Source: UMGS1279 sp045630265
Lineage (GTDB): Bacteria; Bacillota; Clostridia; Oscillospirales; Acutalibacteraceae
Direction of reading: 5' to 3'
NCBI GenBank assembly: GCA_045630265.1
Contig: JAZQSV010000041.1
Span: 1-64,000, forward strand
Length of the DNA: 64,000 nt
The first letter of the stretch is position 1. Every line of letters begins with the position of its first letter. A program made the translations under genes and the position numbers. The notes under the pieces were generated by a model that did not search any database, had not been told where the DNA came from, and saw only the letters and a list, made by a program, of their open reading frames with translations. This document shows positions 8,050 through 16,302 of this stretch, piece after piece.

Positions 8050-9324
8050 TTACCAAACAAGTGCCTCGCACATAATGGCCTCTATTTTAGGGTAGATGCC
8101 TGCAAAGGCGGTTATGGGCAATGGGTTTTGTCCGCGTCCTGCCTCCACCGTGTACGCGGGGCGACGGTAGTTTTGCAAAAACCAGTCCTTATACCCTGCA
8201 TAGTTAGAAAATTCGGGAGGAGAGGTAAGCAAATAACGAGAAACATCGGCCATAAGTTCGCCAAGCCGCCTAGACTCCTCTGTGGCATAGTTTTTAAACT
8301 GCCAATATATTTCTTCGCCTTGTGTGTGAAGTGAAATGGTTATATCAAAATCCTCTCTGAGGGTTAGGGAAAACATATTTTTTGTTTCAATGGCTGATAA
8401 GGGTGCAGTACCCACATAATCTCTGGGAGCGGGCTGATTAAATCCCGCCGCAAATTTAAGCTCTCTTGCCCTTTGCCAGTCGGCAGGGTAGTTAAGGTTT
8501 AGGTCAGTACCTTTAATATTTGCTTTCCAACCGTTTGGAAAAGGGATGTCGGGAAATCTTGCACCTATATCGTAGGCTTCTTTATAAAACGGGCTGTTTT
8601 TATCCAAGGCGTCGGTTACAAGGTCAACTCCATCGGGATTTACTAATGGTACGGCATAAAGTGTGCGCGAATTAAAAATTTCCTCCGCCGAATATCCGGC
8701 AATATAACCTGCGTTTATTACCTTTATAGAAAAGTTTTCAATAAAGGCAAGCAGAAGCGGTGTTGTAATCCATTCGTTGGCGTGGTGTGAAGCATTTGCA
8801 AAAACCGTTTTTTCACCTTTACCCACCGTTAGCATTAAAATGCGTTTTCCCATTACGCTACGGCCAACGGTAGAAAGCATTAAAAACGGATAACGCGCCA
8901 CAAGCCCCTCAATTACAAGCTCGGTGAGTAGTGAGGAATATGGAATGTCGGTTGGCACCACCTTAAAGCTGTATGGGATAATAATGTTTTCGCCTACGGT
9001 AAGATTTTCGGGGAAAATATCGGGATTTGCCGTTTCTATTAAAGGCACTGTACTGTAAAATTGTCTGGCTAGGTTATAAAGTGTATCACCGCTTTTAATG
9101 GTGTAGGTTGTGTAGCCGGTTATGTATTTTTTAATTCTCAGCATGGTTTCCCTGCCCGCAATACCATCCGCGCTTATGCCTTCATCTGCCTGAAAGCGTC
9201 TTAGTGCGGCTTCGGTTTTGTCCCCAAAAATGCCATCCTTTTGGGAATTAAGATAACCCGAGCGCGCAAGAGCCAACTGCAAAAGCGAAACAAGACTTCC
9301 TCTGTCACCTTTTTTAAGTATCAT
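8050..9324 (-). CDS. M14 metallopeptidase with peptidoglycan-binding and LysM domains
   Basis: A 424-residue protein: a peptidoglycan-binding domain (residues about 1-65), a LysM domain (about 72-118, YTIKSGDTLYNLARQFY), then a zinc carboxypeptidase M14 domain. The active site is complete: HHANEW gives the H..E zinc ligands, SLHTQG the third His, and VEAGRG the catalytic Glu. LNPDG-type and NLNYPADW substrate-binding loops are also present. This order matches gamma-D-glutamyl-diaminopimelate peptidase I of Gram-positive spore formers, which cuts peptidoglycan stem peptides. There is no signal peptide, as is also true of some of those enzymes, so export is unclear. A degenerate paralogue lies at 14540-15436. 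Confidence 0.9.
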   Translation of the reverse strand: MILKKGDRGSLVSLLQLALARSGYLNSQKDGIFGDKTEAALRRFQADEGISADGIAGRETMLRIKKYITGYTTYTIKSGDTLYNLARQFYSTVPLIETANPDIFPENLTVGENIIIPYSFKVVPTDIPYSSLLTELVIEGLVARYPFLMLSTVGRSVMGKRILMLTVGKGEKTVFANASHHANEWITTPLLLAFIENFSIKVINAGYIAGYSAEEIFNSRTLYAVPLVNPDGVDLVTDALDKNSPFYKEAYDIGARFPDIPFPNGWKANIKGTDLNLNYPADWQRARELKFAAGFNQPAPRDYVGTAPLSAIETKNMFSLTLREDFDITISLHTQGEEIYWQFKNYATEESRRLGELMADVSRYLLTSPPEFSNYAGYKDWFLQNYRRPAYTVEAGRGQNPLPITAFAGIYPKIEAIMCEALVW

Positions 9325-9389
9325 AAAATCACTCCTTTTTAAGATTATATGTTTTCTCCTTACATATTATTTGAAAAGGGGTGATTTAA

Positions 9390-10091
9390 ATGTTTGCAGC
9401 GTTATTTTTGGATAATAAAAAAAGGGGCCTTTATAAAATAAAATGCAAATACTTTTTGTGGCAAAAGGTGAGAATTACTTTTGTTTTAGCCCCCGTCCCA
9501 AAAAATGCAGGGCAACTTAAAAAGCTAAAGAATGCGCTTAGTGAATATAAAGGAAGGGTTATCCTTACCGCTAAAACAAAAATCCACTCCGAGCTTGAGG
9601 CTTATTTATATAATGGTGAAAATTTTATGAAACGGGTATTTGCAGAGGCGTTTTTTACGTATGTGAAAAAGCAAAGACCAAAGGCGATAGCTATATTTGA
9701 TGATGGATTTTTAAACTTGAATTATTATAAAACCTTGTCTACCTATACCGATGGAATGTACTTGGAATGTTCCCTGCCGCAGGAAGCCCTGGCAGAGGAG
9801 ATACTAAAAGAAAGTGGGATTGTTATTTGGCGAAAAAATTTAGCCAAAAATGGCACTGCATTCCTTAATTTGGATAAAGACAGAAAAGAAACATTTTTGG
9901 GATTAGACAATAAAATTTTCGACGTCAGGGATATGGAAAATTTAAGCGCAGAGCTTAAAACATTACTGCCAAAGGAACTGAAAGAGCTTTCCCCCTTTTC
10001 GGTTTTGTCCTTTTTGTTTTATCAGTGCGGTGAAAGGGTAGTACTGGAGTCGGCGGTTAAAATAGTTCTAAGCGCTCAAAAATACTTGTAA
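9390..10091 (+). CDS. Protein of unknown function
   Basis: A 233-residue soluble protein preceded by AAGGGGTGA at a good distance from the ATG. It is rich in Lys and Leu, with no signal peptide, no membrane segment and no motif that I recognise. It is divergent from the M14 peptidase gene with only 65 bases between them, so the two may share a control region. The next gene on the strand, DUF951, begins about 100 bases later. The codon pattern looks like that of its neighbours, which supports a real gene. No function can be proposed. Confidence 0.75.
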   Translation: MFAALFLDNKKRGLYKIKCKYFLWQKVRITFVLAPVPKNAGQLKKLKNALSEYKGRVILTAKTKIHSELEAYLYNGENFMKRVFAEAFFTYVKKQRPKAIAIFDDGFLNLNYYKTLSTYTDGMYLECSLPQEALAEEILKESGIVIWRKNLAKNGTAFLNLDKDRKETFLGLDNKIFDVRDMENLSAELKTLLPKELKELSPFSVLSFLFYQCGERVVLESAVKIVLSAQKYL

Positions 10092-10194
10092 TTGATAGAA
10101 AACTGATATATAATGTATTTGGATATTTTTTGCTATATTAAAAAAATATATATAAATAAGGCAAAACTTAAAATCTACAAAAGGCGGTGCAACT

Positions 10195-10380
10195 GTGAAC
10201 GTTTTGGTTGGAGACATTTTAATAATGAAAAAGCCACACCCCTGCGGAGATAAACGCTTCGAGGTTTTAAGGGTTGGAATGGATTTTAAAATTAAGTGTA
10301 TGGGCTGTGGGCGCGAGGTTATGGCACCCAGAGCAAAAATAGAAAAGCGCATTAAAAGCGTAGAGAAAAAAGAGCCCTAG
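10195..10380 (+). CDS. DUF951 family small zinc-binding-type protein
   Basis: A 61-residue protein with a GTG start seven bases after AAGGCGG. It shows the DUF951 pattern: a start with VGDILIMKKPHPCG, then RFEVLRVGMDFKIKC.GCGREV and a basic tail. Three Cys (one early, and a C..C pair) could bind a metal. Members are found across Firmicutes (B. subtilis YyzM is one), often near translation or chromosome-partition genes; their function is not established. Here it directly precedes prfA by about 60 bases and may be co-transcribed with it. Confidence 0.88.
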   Translation: MNVLVGDILIMKKPHPCGDKRFEVLRVGMDFKIKCMGCGREVMAPRAKIEKRIKSVEKKEP

Positions 10381-10438
10381 CGGACTTTAAATTTCGTTAT
10401 ATTTTGTAAAAGTAGACTAAGAATATTTGGAGAAAAGT

Positions 10439-11512
10439 ATGTTAGATAAATTAAAAGCCGTTGAGCAAAGATATAGTGAAATTGGTGAAAAGCTTGTTAT
10501 GCCTGAGGTTATTTCGGATAACGAGCAGTATAGAAAGCTTATGAAGGAGCACAGCGCACTTACCCCCCTTGTTGAAAAGTATAGGGAGTATAAAGAGGCG
10601 GTTTCCTCTTTTGATGAGGCAAAAACACTTTTGGATGAGGGCGGACTTGATAAGGATTTCAAGGAACTTGTAGAGGAAGAGTATAAAACCGCAAAGGAAA
10701 ATATAGAGGTATTTACCGAGGAGCTTAAAATTTTACTTCTCCCCCGCGACCCTAATGACGATAGAAACGTTATTATTGAAATCCGCGGTGGTGCAGGCGG
10801 TGAGGAGGCGGCGCTTTTTGCGGCCAATCTTATGAGAATGTATACAATGTATGCAGAATCTCGCCGCTGGAAGGTAGAGATTATGAATATAAACGAGACC
10901 GAAATCGGCGGAATTAAGGAAGTAAGCTTTATGATAGAGGGCGACGGCGCCTATTCAAGGTTTAAGTACGAAAGCGGCGTGCACAGGGTTCAGCGCGTCC
11001 CCGAAACCGAGACCTCGGGCAGAATTCATACCTCTACCGTTACCGTTGCGGTGCTTCCAGAGGCTGAAGAGGTTGAGTTTGAAATTAACCCCGCCGATTT
11101 ACAGATAGATACCTACCGAGCGGGCGGTGCAGGTGGTCAGCACGTTAACAAAACCGAATCTGCCATTCGTATTACCCATATTCCTACGGGTGTTGTGGTA
11201 GAGTGTCAGGATGAGCGAAGCCAGTACAAGAACAAGGATAAGGCAATGAAGGTGCTTCGAAGCCGACTTTATGAAGCCAAGATGCGTGAGCAGAACGAGG
11301 CAATTGCCTCTGACCGCCGTGCACAGGTTGGAACGGGTGACAGAAGCGAGAGAATTCGTACCTATAACTATCCGCAGGGTAGGGTTACCGACCACCGTAT
11401 AGGCCTTACACTTTATAGGTTAGAGCAAATCCTGAACGGTGATTTGGACGAGGTTATAGATTCGCTAATCACTTATTACAGAACTGAGATGTTAAAATCC
11501 AATCAGGAGTAA
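10439..11512 (+). CDS. prfA: Peptide chain release factor 1
   Basis: Release factor 1 ends translation at UAA and UAG. The 357-residue sequence has the class marks: the RVPETE segment carrying the P.T stop-codon recognition tripeptide (RF2 would have SPF), the conserved GRIHTSTVTV stretch, and the catalytic GGQ loop in AGGAGGQHVNKTESA, followed by ERSQ.NK. The ATG at 10439 is preceded by GGAG at seven bases; a TTG at 10427 overlaps that site. The usual partner prmC is not adjacent; instead the threonylcarbamoyl synthase gene follows after nine bases, giving a prfA-sua5-coaE-aminopeptidase run of co-oriented genes. Confidence 0.97.
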   Translation: MLDKLKAVEQRYSEIGEKLVMPEVISDNEQYRKLMKEHSALTPLVEKYREYKEAVSSFDEAKTLLDEGGLDKDFKELVEEEYKTAKENIEVFTEELKILLLPRDPNDDRNVIIEIRGGAGGEEAALFAANLMRMYTMYAESRRWKVEIMNINETEIGGIKEVSFMIEGDGAYSRFKYESGVHRVQRVPETETSGRIHTSTVTVAVLPEAEEVEFEINPADLQIDTYRAGGAGGQHVNKTESAIRITHIPTGVVVECQDERSQYKNKDKAMKVLRSRLYEAKMREQNEAIASDRRAQVGTGDRSERIRTYNYPQGRVTDHRIGLTLYRLEQILNGDLDEVIDSLITYYRTEMLKSNQE

Positions 11513-11521
11513 TAAAATTTT

Positions 11522-12553
11522 ATGAAAACCGAAATTTTAAGGGCAATGGATGACGGTAGCTTGGAAGCTATTGCCCGTGCGGGTGAAATATTAAAGTCGG
11601 GTGGTCTTGTTGCCATTCCTACCGAAACGGTGTACGGTCTTGCAGCAAATGCGCTGTCAAGCGAGGCGGTAAAAAGTATATACGTCGCCAAGGGCAGACC
11701 AAGCGATAACCCGCTTATAGTTCATATTTCAAATATAGATGAGTTAGAAAAGCTAACCATAGAGGTAAGCGAGGACGCCAAAAGGTGTATGTCTGCCTTT
11801 TGGCCGGGACCTTTTACCGCGGTGCTTAAAAAGAGCAGTTTAGTGCCAAGCACGGTTTCGGGCGGGCTTGATACAGTAGCAGTAAGAATGCCAAGCCACA
11901 AGGTTGCAAGGGCAGTAATTAAAGCGGCGGGTGTGCCGCTTGCGGCCCCCTCTGCCAACCTTTCGGGGTCGCCAAGCCCTACAACAGCAAAACACTGTAT
12001 AGACGACCTTTCGGGCAGGGTGGATGCAATAGTAGTATCCTCGGATTGCGCCGTTGGTGTAGAATCTACCGTAGTAACCTTTGCTACCAACCCTCCCCGT
12101 CTTTTAAGGCCGGGCGGAATAACTGCAGAAGAAATAAGGAATATTGTACCCAATCTTGTAATTGATAAAGCAGTTGTAAGCGAGCCCGAAAAGGGGGAAA
12201 AAGTTGCCTCCCCGGGAATGAAATATAAGCACTATTCCCCAAAGGCGGATATTACCCTTGTAGAGGGTGAGAGCACCGCATTTGTGGATTTTTGCAATAA
12301 TAATATAGATGGATTTGAACTTGCTTTATGCTTTTTAGAGGAGCAAAGGGATATAAATAAAATCGAAACGTTATCCTTTGGAGCGGAATCCGATTATAAC
12401 ACCCAGGCCGAGTGTCTTTTTGCACTTTTACGGGAGCTTGATGAGCGCGGCGTAAAAAAGGTAGTAGCCCACGCCCCTAAAAAAGAGGGTGTAGGTCTTG
12501 CGGTTTATAACCGACTGATACGCGCTGCGGGCTTTAAGGTGGTGGTCTTATGA
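11522..12553 (+). CDS. sua5: L-threonylcarbamoyladenylate synthase, long (Sua5) form
   Basis: The enzyme makes threonylcarbamoyl-AMP from Thr, bicarbonate and ATP for the t6A37 modification of ANN-decoding tRNAs. The N-terminal YrdC domain (about residues 1-205) shows the KSGG...IPTETVYGLA substrate pocket, KGRP, FWPGPFT, R.PSH and APSANLSG. A linker and the C-terminal Sua5 domain follow (SPGMKYKHYSP onward), which marks the two-domain form and explains the length of 343 residues. It lies nine bases after prfA and overlaps coaE by four bases (ATGA), so translation is probably coupled. Confidence 0.95.
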   Translation: MKTEILRAMDDGSLEAIARAGEILKSGGLVAIPTETVYGLAANALSSEAVKSIYVAKGRPSDNPLIVHISNIDELEKLTIEVSEDAKRCMSAFWPGPFTAVLKKSSLVPSTVSGGLDTVAVRMPSHKVARAVIKAAGVPLAAPSANLSGSPSPTTAKHCIDDLSGRVDAIVVSSDCAVGVESTVVTFATNPPRLLRPGGITAEEIRNIVPNLVIDKAVVSEPEKGEKVASPGMKYKHYSPKADITLVEGESTAFVDFCNNNIDGFELALCFLEEQRDINKIETLSFGAESDYNTQAECLFALLRELDERGVKKVVAHAPKKEGVGLAVYNRLIRAAGFKVVVL

Positions 12554-13116
12554 GGATAATAGGACTAACGGGCCCGTCCGGCAGTGGCAAAACTGTTATC
12601 TCTGATTTTTTAAAGGAAAAAGGCTTTTTTGTTATTGACTGCGATAAGGTTGCAAGAGAAGTGGCGAAGAGTGAAGAGGTTTTAAATAAGCTTCAAAATG
12701 CTTTCGGTGATATTTTGGCAGATGGGGTGCTAGACAGAAAAAAGCTTGCTAAGCTTGCCTTTTCTACAAAGGAAAACACCAAAAAACTAAATGATATTAT
12801 GCTGCCCAAAATAGTAAAAAACATAGAGGAAATCATTGAAGCGCAAAGCGGAGATATACTTTTAGATGCCCCCACACTTTTTGAAAGCGGGCTGGACAAA
12901 AGATGTAAGGCAGTTATTGCCGTTTTAGCAGATGAGGAAATTCGCAAAGAGCGGCTTATAAAAAGGGATAATTTAACCACCGAACAGCTTTACAGCCGAC
13001 TAAAAGCAGCAAAGCCGGATGAATATTATCAAGAAAGAACAAGTCATATTATTTATAACAATGGCGACGTTTCATCTGCTAAAAAAAATATAGTTAAAAT
13101 ACTTAAAGGAGTGTAA
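12550..13116 (+). CDS. coaE: Dephospho-CoA kinase
   Basis: This enzyme adds the 3' phosphate to dephospho-CoA, the last step of CoA synthesis. The 188-residue protein has a P-loop at the N-terminus (GLTGPSGSGKT), the DCDKVAREV motif that binds dephospho-CoA, LLDAPTLFESGLD and the RL..RD lid region. The ATG overlaps the sua5 stop by four bases, indicating translational coupling. The gene ends four bases before the aminopeptidase start. Length is at the short end of the family (about 190-205). Confidence 0.94.
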   Translation: MRIIGLTGPSGSGKTVISDFLKEKGFFVIDCDKVAREVAKSEEVLNKLQNAFGDILADGVLDRKKLAKLAFSTKENTKKLNDIMLPKIVKNIEEIIEAQSGDILLDAPTLFESGLDKRCKAVIAVLADEEIRKERLIKRDNLTTEQLYSRLKAAKPDEYYQERTSHIIYNNGDVSSAKKNIVKILKGV

Positions 13117-13120
13117 TAAA

Positions 13121-14524
13121 ATGGCTGGTAATGAAACAGCAAAAACCTTAAAGGAAAAACTTTTTTATAAAAAGGAAAACGGTTTTTTAAAGGTAAGTGA
13201 TACTGAAAAACAAAGCATTATGGATTTTTCCGAGGGTTATAAATGGTATCTTGATAATTCCAAAATTGAGAGAGATGCCGTTAAAACTTCTGTAAACCTT
13301 GCAAAGGCAAACGGTTTCAAGGAGTATAAAAGAAATGAAAAATATAAGGCAGGCGACAGACTTTACGTTATAAACAAAAATAAATCCGCCATATTTTTCG
13401 TAATGGGTGAGGAACCCCTTAATAACGGCATTACCATCAGCGCCGCACATATTGACTCCCCCCGTTTGGACCTTAAGCCCAACCCCCTTTATGAGGATAC
13501 CGATTTAGCGCTTTTCAAAACCCACTACTATGGCGGTGTTCGTAAATATCAGTGGACTGCAGTCCCCCTTGCTCTTCATGGTGTTTTTGCCAAAAAGGAC
13601 GGAACGGTTATTGGGGTTAATATTGGCGAGGACGAAAATGACCCTGTTTTTGTAGTTAACGACCTTTTACCCCACCTTTCTGCCGAGCAGAATAAAAGAA
13701 CCCTTTGGGAAGGTATTAAGGGCGAGGAACTTAACATTTTGGTTGGAAGTATGCCCTTTAAGGATGATAGTGAGAGTGAGCTTGTAAAACTCAACATTTT
13801 GAATATCCTTTATGAAAAGTACGGCGTTACCGAGGAAGATTTCCTTTCTGCAGAACTTGAGGCCGTACCCGCATACAAGGCAAAGGACGTTGGCTTTGAC
13901 CGCTCGATGATTGGCTCTTATGCACACGACGATAAGGTTTGCGCCTACCCCGCATTAATGGCTCTTTTCAGGCTTGAAACTCCAAAGAAAACCGCAATGT
14001 GTATTTTGGCCGACAAGGAAGAAATCGGCTCGGACGGAAATACCGGCCTTAATTCTGATTTACTTGTTCATATTATAGATGACCTTTGCGCTGATAATGG
14101 ACAAATCCCTTCCGTTACACTCAGAAACAGCTTTTGCCTTTCGGCCGACGTTAATGCAGCTGTCGACCCCACGTTTAAAGATGTATCCGAAAGCCGTAAC
14201 TCAGCATATCTAAACTACGGTGCGGTAATTACCAAATATACAGGCGCCAGAGGTAAGGGCGAAACTAATGATGCTTCGGCAGAGTTTTTAGCTAAGGTAC
14301 GCAAAATTTTAGACGATGCAGGTGTTATCTGGCAAACGGGCGAGCTCGGCAAGGTAGATGCAGGTGGCGGCGGAACTGTTGCTAAATATATTTCTGCCCA
14401 TGGTGTAGAGGTTGTAGATCTTGGTGTTCCGGTACTTTCAATGCATGCCCCATTTGAAACGGTATCAAAGTTGGATGTTTATATGACATATAAGGCAATT
14501 TTAGCCTTCCATAAGAATGCGTAA
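13121..14524 (+). CDS. M18 family aminopeptidase
   Basis: A 467-residue cytoplasmic metallo-aminopeptidase of the M18 family (ApeB/aspartyl aminopeptidase type), which removes N-terminal residues, often acidic ones, and forms large tetrahedral complexes. Zinc ligands and catalytic residues can be seen in order: AAHIDSPR (His), DDKVCAY (bridging Asp), DKEEIGSDG (catalytic Glu and ligand), SADVNAAVDP, and SMHAPFE near the C-terminus (His). GGAG precedes the ATG. It is the last gene of the prfA run; the next gene converges on it, with only 15 bases between the stops and no obvious terminator. Confidence 0.93.
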   Translation: MAGNETAKTLKEKLFYKKENGFLKVSDTEKQSIMDFSEGYKWYLDNSKIERDAVKTSVNLAKANGFKEYKRNEKYKAGDRLYVINKNKSAIFFVMGEEPLNNGITISAAHIDSPRLDLKPNPLYEDTDLALFKTHYYGGVRKYQWTAVPLALHGVFAKKDGTVIGVNIGEDENDPVFVVNDLLPHLSAEQNKRTLWEGIKGEELNILVGSMPFKDDSESELVKLNILNILYEKYGVTEEDFLSAELEAVPAYKAKDVGFDRSMIGSYAHDDKVCAYPALMALFRLETPKKTAMCILADKEEIGSDGNTGLNSDLLVHIIDDLCADNGQIPSVTLRNSFCLSADVNAAVDPTFKDVSESRNSAYLNYGAVITKYTGARGKGETNDASAEFLAKVRKILDDAGVIWQTGELGKVDAGGGGTVAKYISAHGVEVVDLGVPVLSMHAPFETVSKLDVYMTYKAILAFHKNA

Positions 14525-14539
14525 AGGATAATCTTTCTT

Positions 14540-15436
14540 TTAAAAAAGTGAGGAAAGAGCAAGCGCCTCTCTTAGTGTTTTATATTCAGCTTCAAAATTT
14601 TTAATTTCATTTAAGTTTTCTTTTCCCGCCCGAATTAAAACAGCCGGGCGGGAAAATTCATTTGAAAACCAGTCGCAAATAATTGTGTCGCTCTCTAAAA
14701 ATGGAGGAGAAACGCAGTATCCCGAAACGGCCGCAATAATTTCGGCCATTTTAACCCCAATACTTGCAGTTCCACCCAAGCCGCTGTAACTCACTCTTTG
14801 ACCAAAACCGGAAAGGTGAACAATGTGGTTTATATCATTTCTCTTTACAAAATTATAAAGGGAAAGGGTTTCAGCCTCACTTAAGGGGCAAGGACCACTG
14901 TAGCCGAAAGGTGCCGCAGACCTAATGCCTTTCATTTTTTCACTTTGTCTTCTTTCTTCAAATTCAAATGGAAGATTGCGGCTAAGCTCTACGCCCCGCA
15001 AATTGCTTTGCCAGTTTTGTGTTTCGGCCTTAAATAGCTCGGAAGACGGGTCGTAGAACGGGGTGCCAAGAAGCTTGCCCTGCCTTTTAATTTCAAGCCC
15101 ATCGGGGTTTAAAAGTGGAATAATACAAAGCGTTCTGCCAAAAAGAGCACTTCGCATATCAATGCCGCAAAGCGTTTTGCCCTTTTGCGTGCAATAGCAT
15201 ATATCTTCCAAAAATTTAAGTAAAATAAGGGTAGAAAGGTAGTGAGTGGGATCATCCCCGCCAAGAAACAAAACCTTTTCCGCTGCACTTCCTATTTTAA
15301 GGACGGAAATTTCCCTGCCCGCTACAGTTTTTCCAATGCTCTCACTTGTTAAAAAGGGATATTTTGCGCAAAGACGTCTTATAATTTTTTTAACTTCAAA
15401 ATAACTGTAACCGGCGGGAATGAATCTGCTTTCCAT
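14540..15436 (-). CDS. M14-like protein that has lost the peptidase active site
   Basis: A 298-residue protein that follows the M14 peptidase at 8050-9324 along its length: YPFL.SESIGKTV.GR.I.VLKIG, IIPLLNPDGLEI, and the C-terminal region. The catalytic positions have changed. Where the active enzyme has HHANE, this one has DDPTH, so the zinc-binding His and Glu are replaced by Asp and His. The third zinc His (SLHTQG) becomes Ser (HLSGFG). The catalytic Glu (VEAGRG) becomes Arg (IRAGKE). It also lacks the peptidoglycan-binding and LysM domains. It is probably not a peptidase; a binding or scaffolding role is an inference. AAGGGTGA lies just before the ATG. Confidence 0.82.
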   Translation of the reverse strand: MESRFIPAGYSYFEVKKIIRRLCAKYPFLTSESIGKTVAGREISVLKIGSAAEKVLFLGGDDPTHYLSTLILLKFLEDICYCTQKGKTLCGIDMRSALFGRTLCIIPLLNPDGLEIKRQGKLLGTPFYDPSSELFKAETQNWQSNLRGVELSRNLPFEFEERRQSEKMKGIRSAAPFGYSGPCPLSEAETLSLYNFVKRNDINHIVHLSGFGQRVSYSGLGGTASIGVKMAEIIAAVSGYCVSPPFLESDTIICDWFSNEFSRPAVLIRAGKENLNEIKNFEAEYKTLREALALSSLF

Positions 15437-15546
15437 TTTATCACCCTTGTCTTTTTATTTATTACTTAATAGTATGCGGTAAAAACGGATTTTAAAATAG
15501 TTTTAAATTTTGGCTTATAGCTTTGGAGTATTTAAGGAGTGTTTTT

Positions 15547-16092
15547 ATGGATTTAACCGAGAAACAAGTAAAAAGTGAATATATTTATAAGGGTAAGATT
15601 ATAAATTTAAGGGTGGACGATGCCCTGCTTCCCAATGGCAAGCCCGCAAAGCGTGAGGTTGTGGAGCATAGAGGTGGTGTAGCAGTGCTTCCCCTTACTG
15701 AAGATAAAGAAATTATAATGGTCGAACAGTTCCGCTACCCTTATGGGGAAGTTGTGCTTGAAATCCCTGCAGGGAAAATAGATGGCGGGGAGGAACCGAT
15801 TGTATGTGGTAAAAGAGAATTAAAGGAAGAGGTCGGCGCTGCCGCTTTGGAGTTTGTAAATCTGGGTGAGCTTTACCCAAGCCCCGGCTACTGTGGAGAA
15901 GTAATATATATGTTTTTAGCAAAAGGGCTTACCTTTGGTAATACAAATCCTGATGAGGATGAGTTTTTAAGGGTAAAAAAAGTACCGCTTGAAAGGGCCG
16001 TGCAATTAGTGCTTTCGGGTGAAATTAAGGATGCTAAAACCCAAAGCGCCGTTTTAAAGGTAAAACTAATGCTTGACAAAGGAACAATTTAG
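15547..16092 (+). CDS. nudF: Nudix hydrolase, ADP-ribose pyrophosphatase type
   Basis: A 181-residue Nudix enzyme. The Nudix box is complete: G.....E (GKIDGGEE) followed by RELKEEVGA, giving the metal-binding REXXEE. The N-terminal beta domain (REVVEHRGGVAVLPL) and the EQFRYPYGE..LEIPAGK stretch before the box are typical of ADP-ribose pyrophosphatases, which split ADP-ribose into AMP and ribose 5-phosphate. The ATG at 15547 follows AAGGAG by eight bases; the frame extends upstream to 15523 without a better start. The thiT promoter lies in the last codons of this gene, so the two are separate units despite their closeness. Confidence 0.92.
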   Translation: MDLTEKQVKSEYIYKGKIINLRVDDALLPNGKPAKREVVEHRGGVAVLPLTEDKEIIMVEQFRYPYGEVVLEIPAGKIDGGEEPIVCGKRELKEEVGAAALEFVNLGELYPSPGYCGEVIYMFLAKGLTFGNTNPDEDEFLRVKKVPLERAVQLVLSGEIKDAKTQSAVLKVKLMLDKGTI

Positions 16093-16101
16093 GATTATAA
16101 T
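16073..16101 (+). promoter_or_regulatory. Perfect sigma-A promoter of the TPP riboswitch-thiT unit
   Basis: TTGACA at 16073-16078 and TATAAT at 16096-16101 are exact consensus and 17 bases apart. The -35 box lies inside the end of nudF. Transcription should start near 16108, just upstream of the riboswitch. Confidence 0.88.
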
Positions 16102-16112
16102 ACGCTTGACAA

Positions 16113-16203
16113 CAAAACAAGGGGTGCTAAGCTTAGCTTGGCTGAGAGGGCTTTTGCCTAACTCTGGAACCTGATTCGGGTAATGCCGACGTAGGGATGT
16201 TTA
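16113..16203 (+). ncRNA. TPP (THI-box) riboswitch
   Basis: The aptamer has the THI-box consensus in order: AAGGGGTGC, GGCTGAGAGGGC, the optional arm TTTTGCC, TCTGGAACCTGATTCGGG, TAATGCCGACGTAGGGA and a closing arm in which AAACA pairs with TGTTT. A terminator follows at 16242, so binding of thiamine pyrophosphate should stop transcription of thiT. Confidence 0.95.
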
Positions 16204-16241
16204 TTTGGTAGGTGCACATACCTTAAACGTTTAACTCTGTT

Positions 16242-16270
16242 CCTCCCCATTTTTTTGGGGAGGTGTTTTG
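16242..16270 (+). terminator. Riboswitch-controlled terminator before thiT
   Basis: A seven-base GC stem (CCTCCCC at 16242-16248 with GGGGAGG at 16257-16263) is followed by TGTTTTGTTT. It sits between the TPP aptamer and the ATG of thiT. Confidence 0.85.
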
Positions 16271-16302
16271 TTTGTCAAAATATATTTGAAAGGAAAAGAC
16301 AA

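Noticed and set aside
10417..10827. Ser-rich minus-strand ORF opposite prfA
   Set aside because: A shadow of prfA with low-complexity composition and no start signal.
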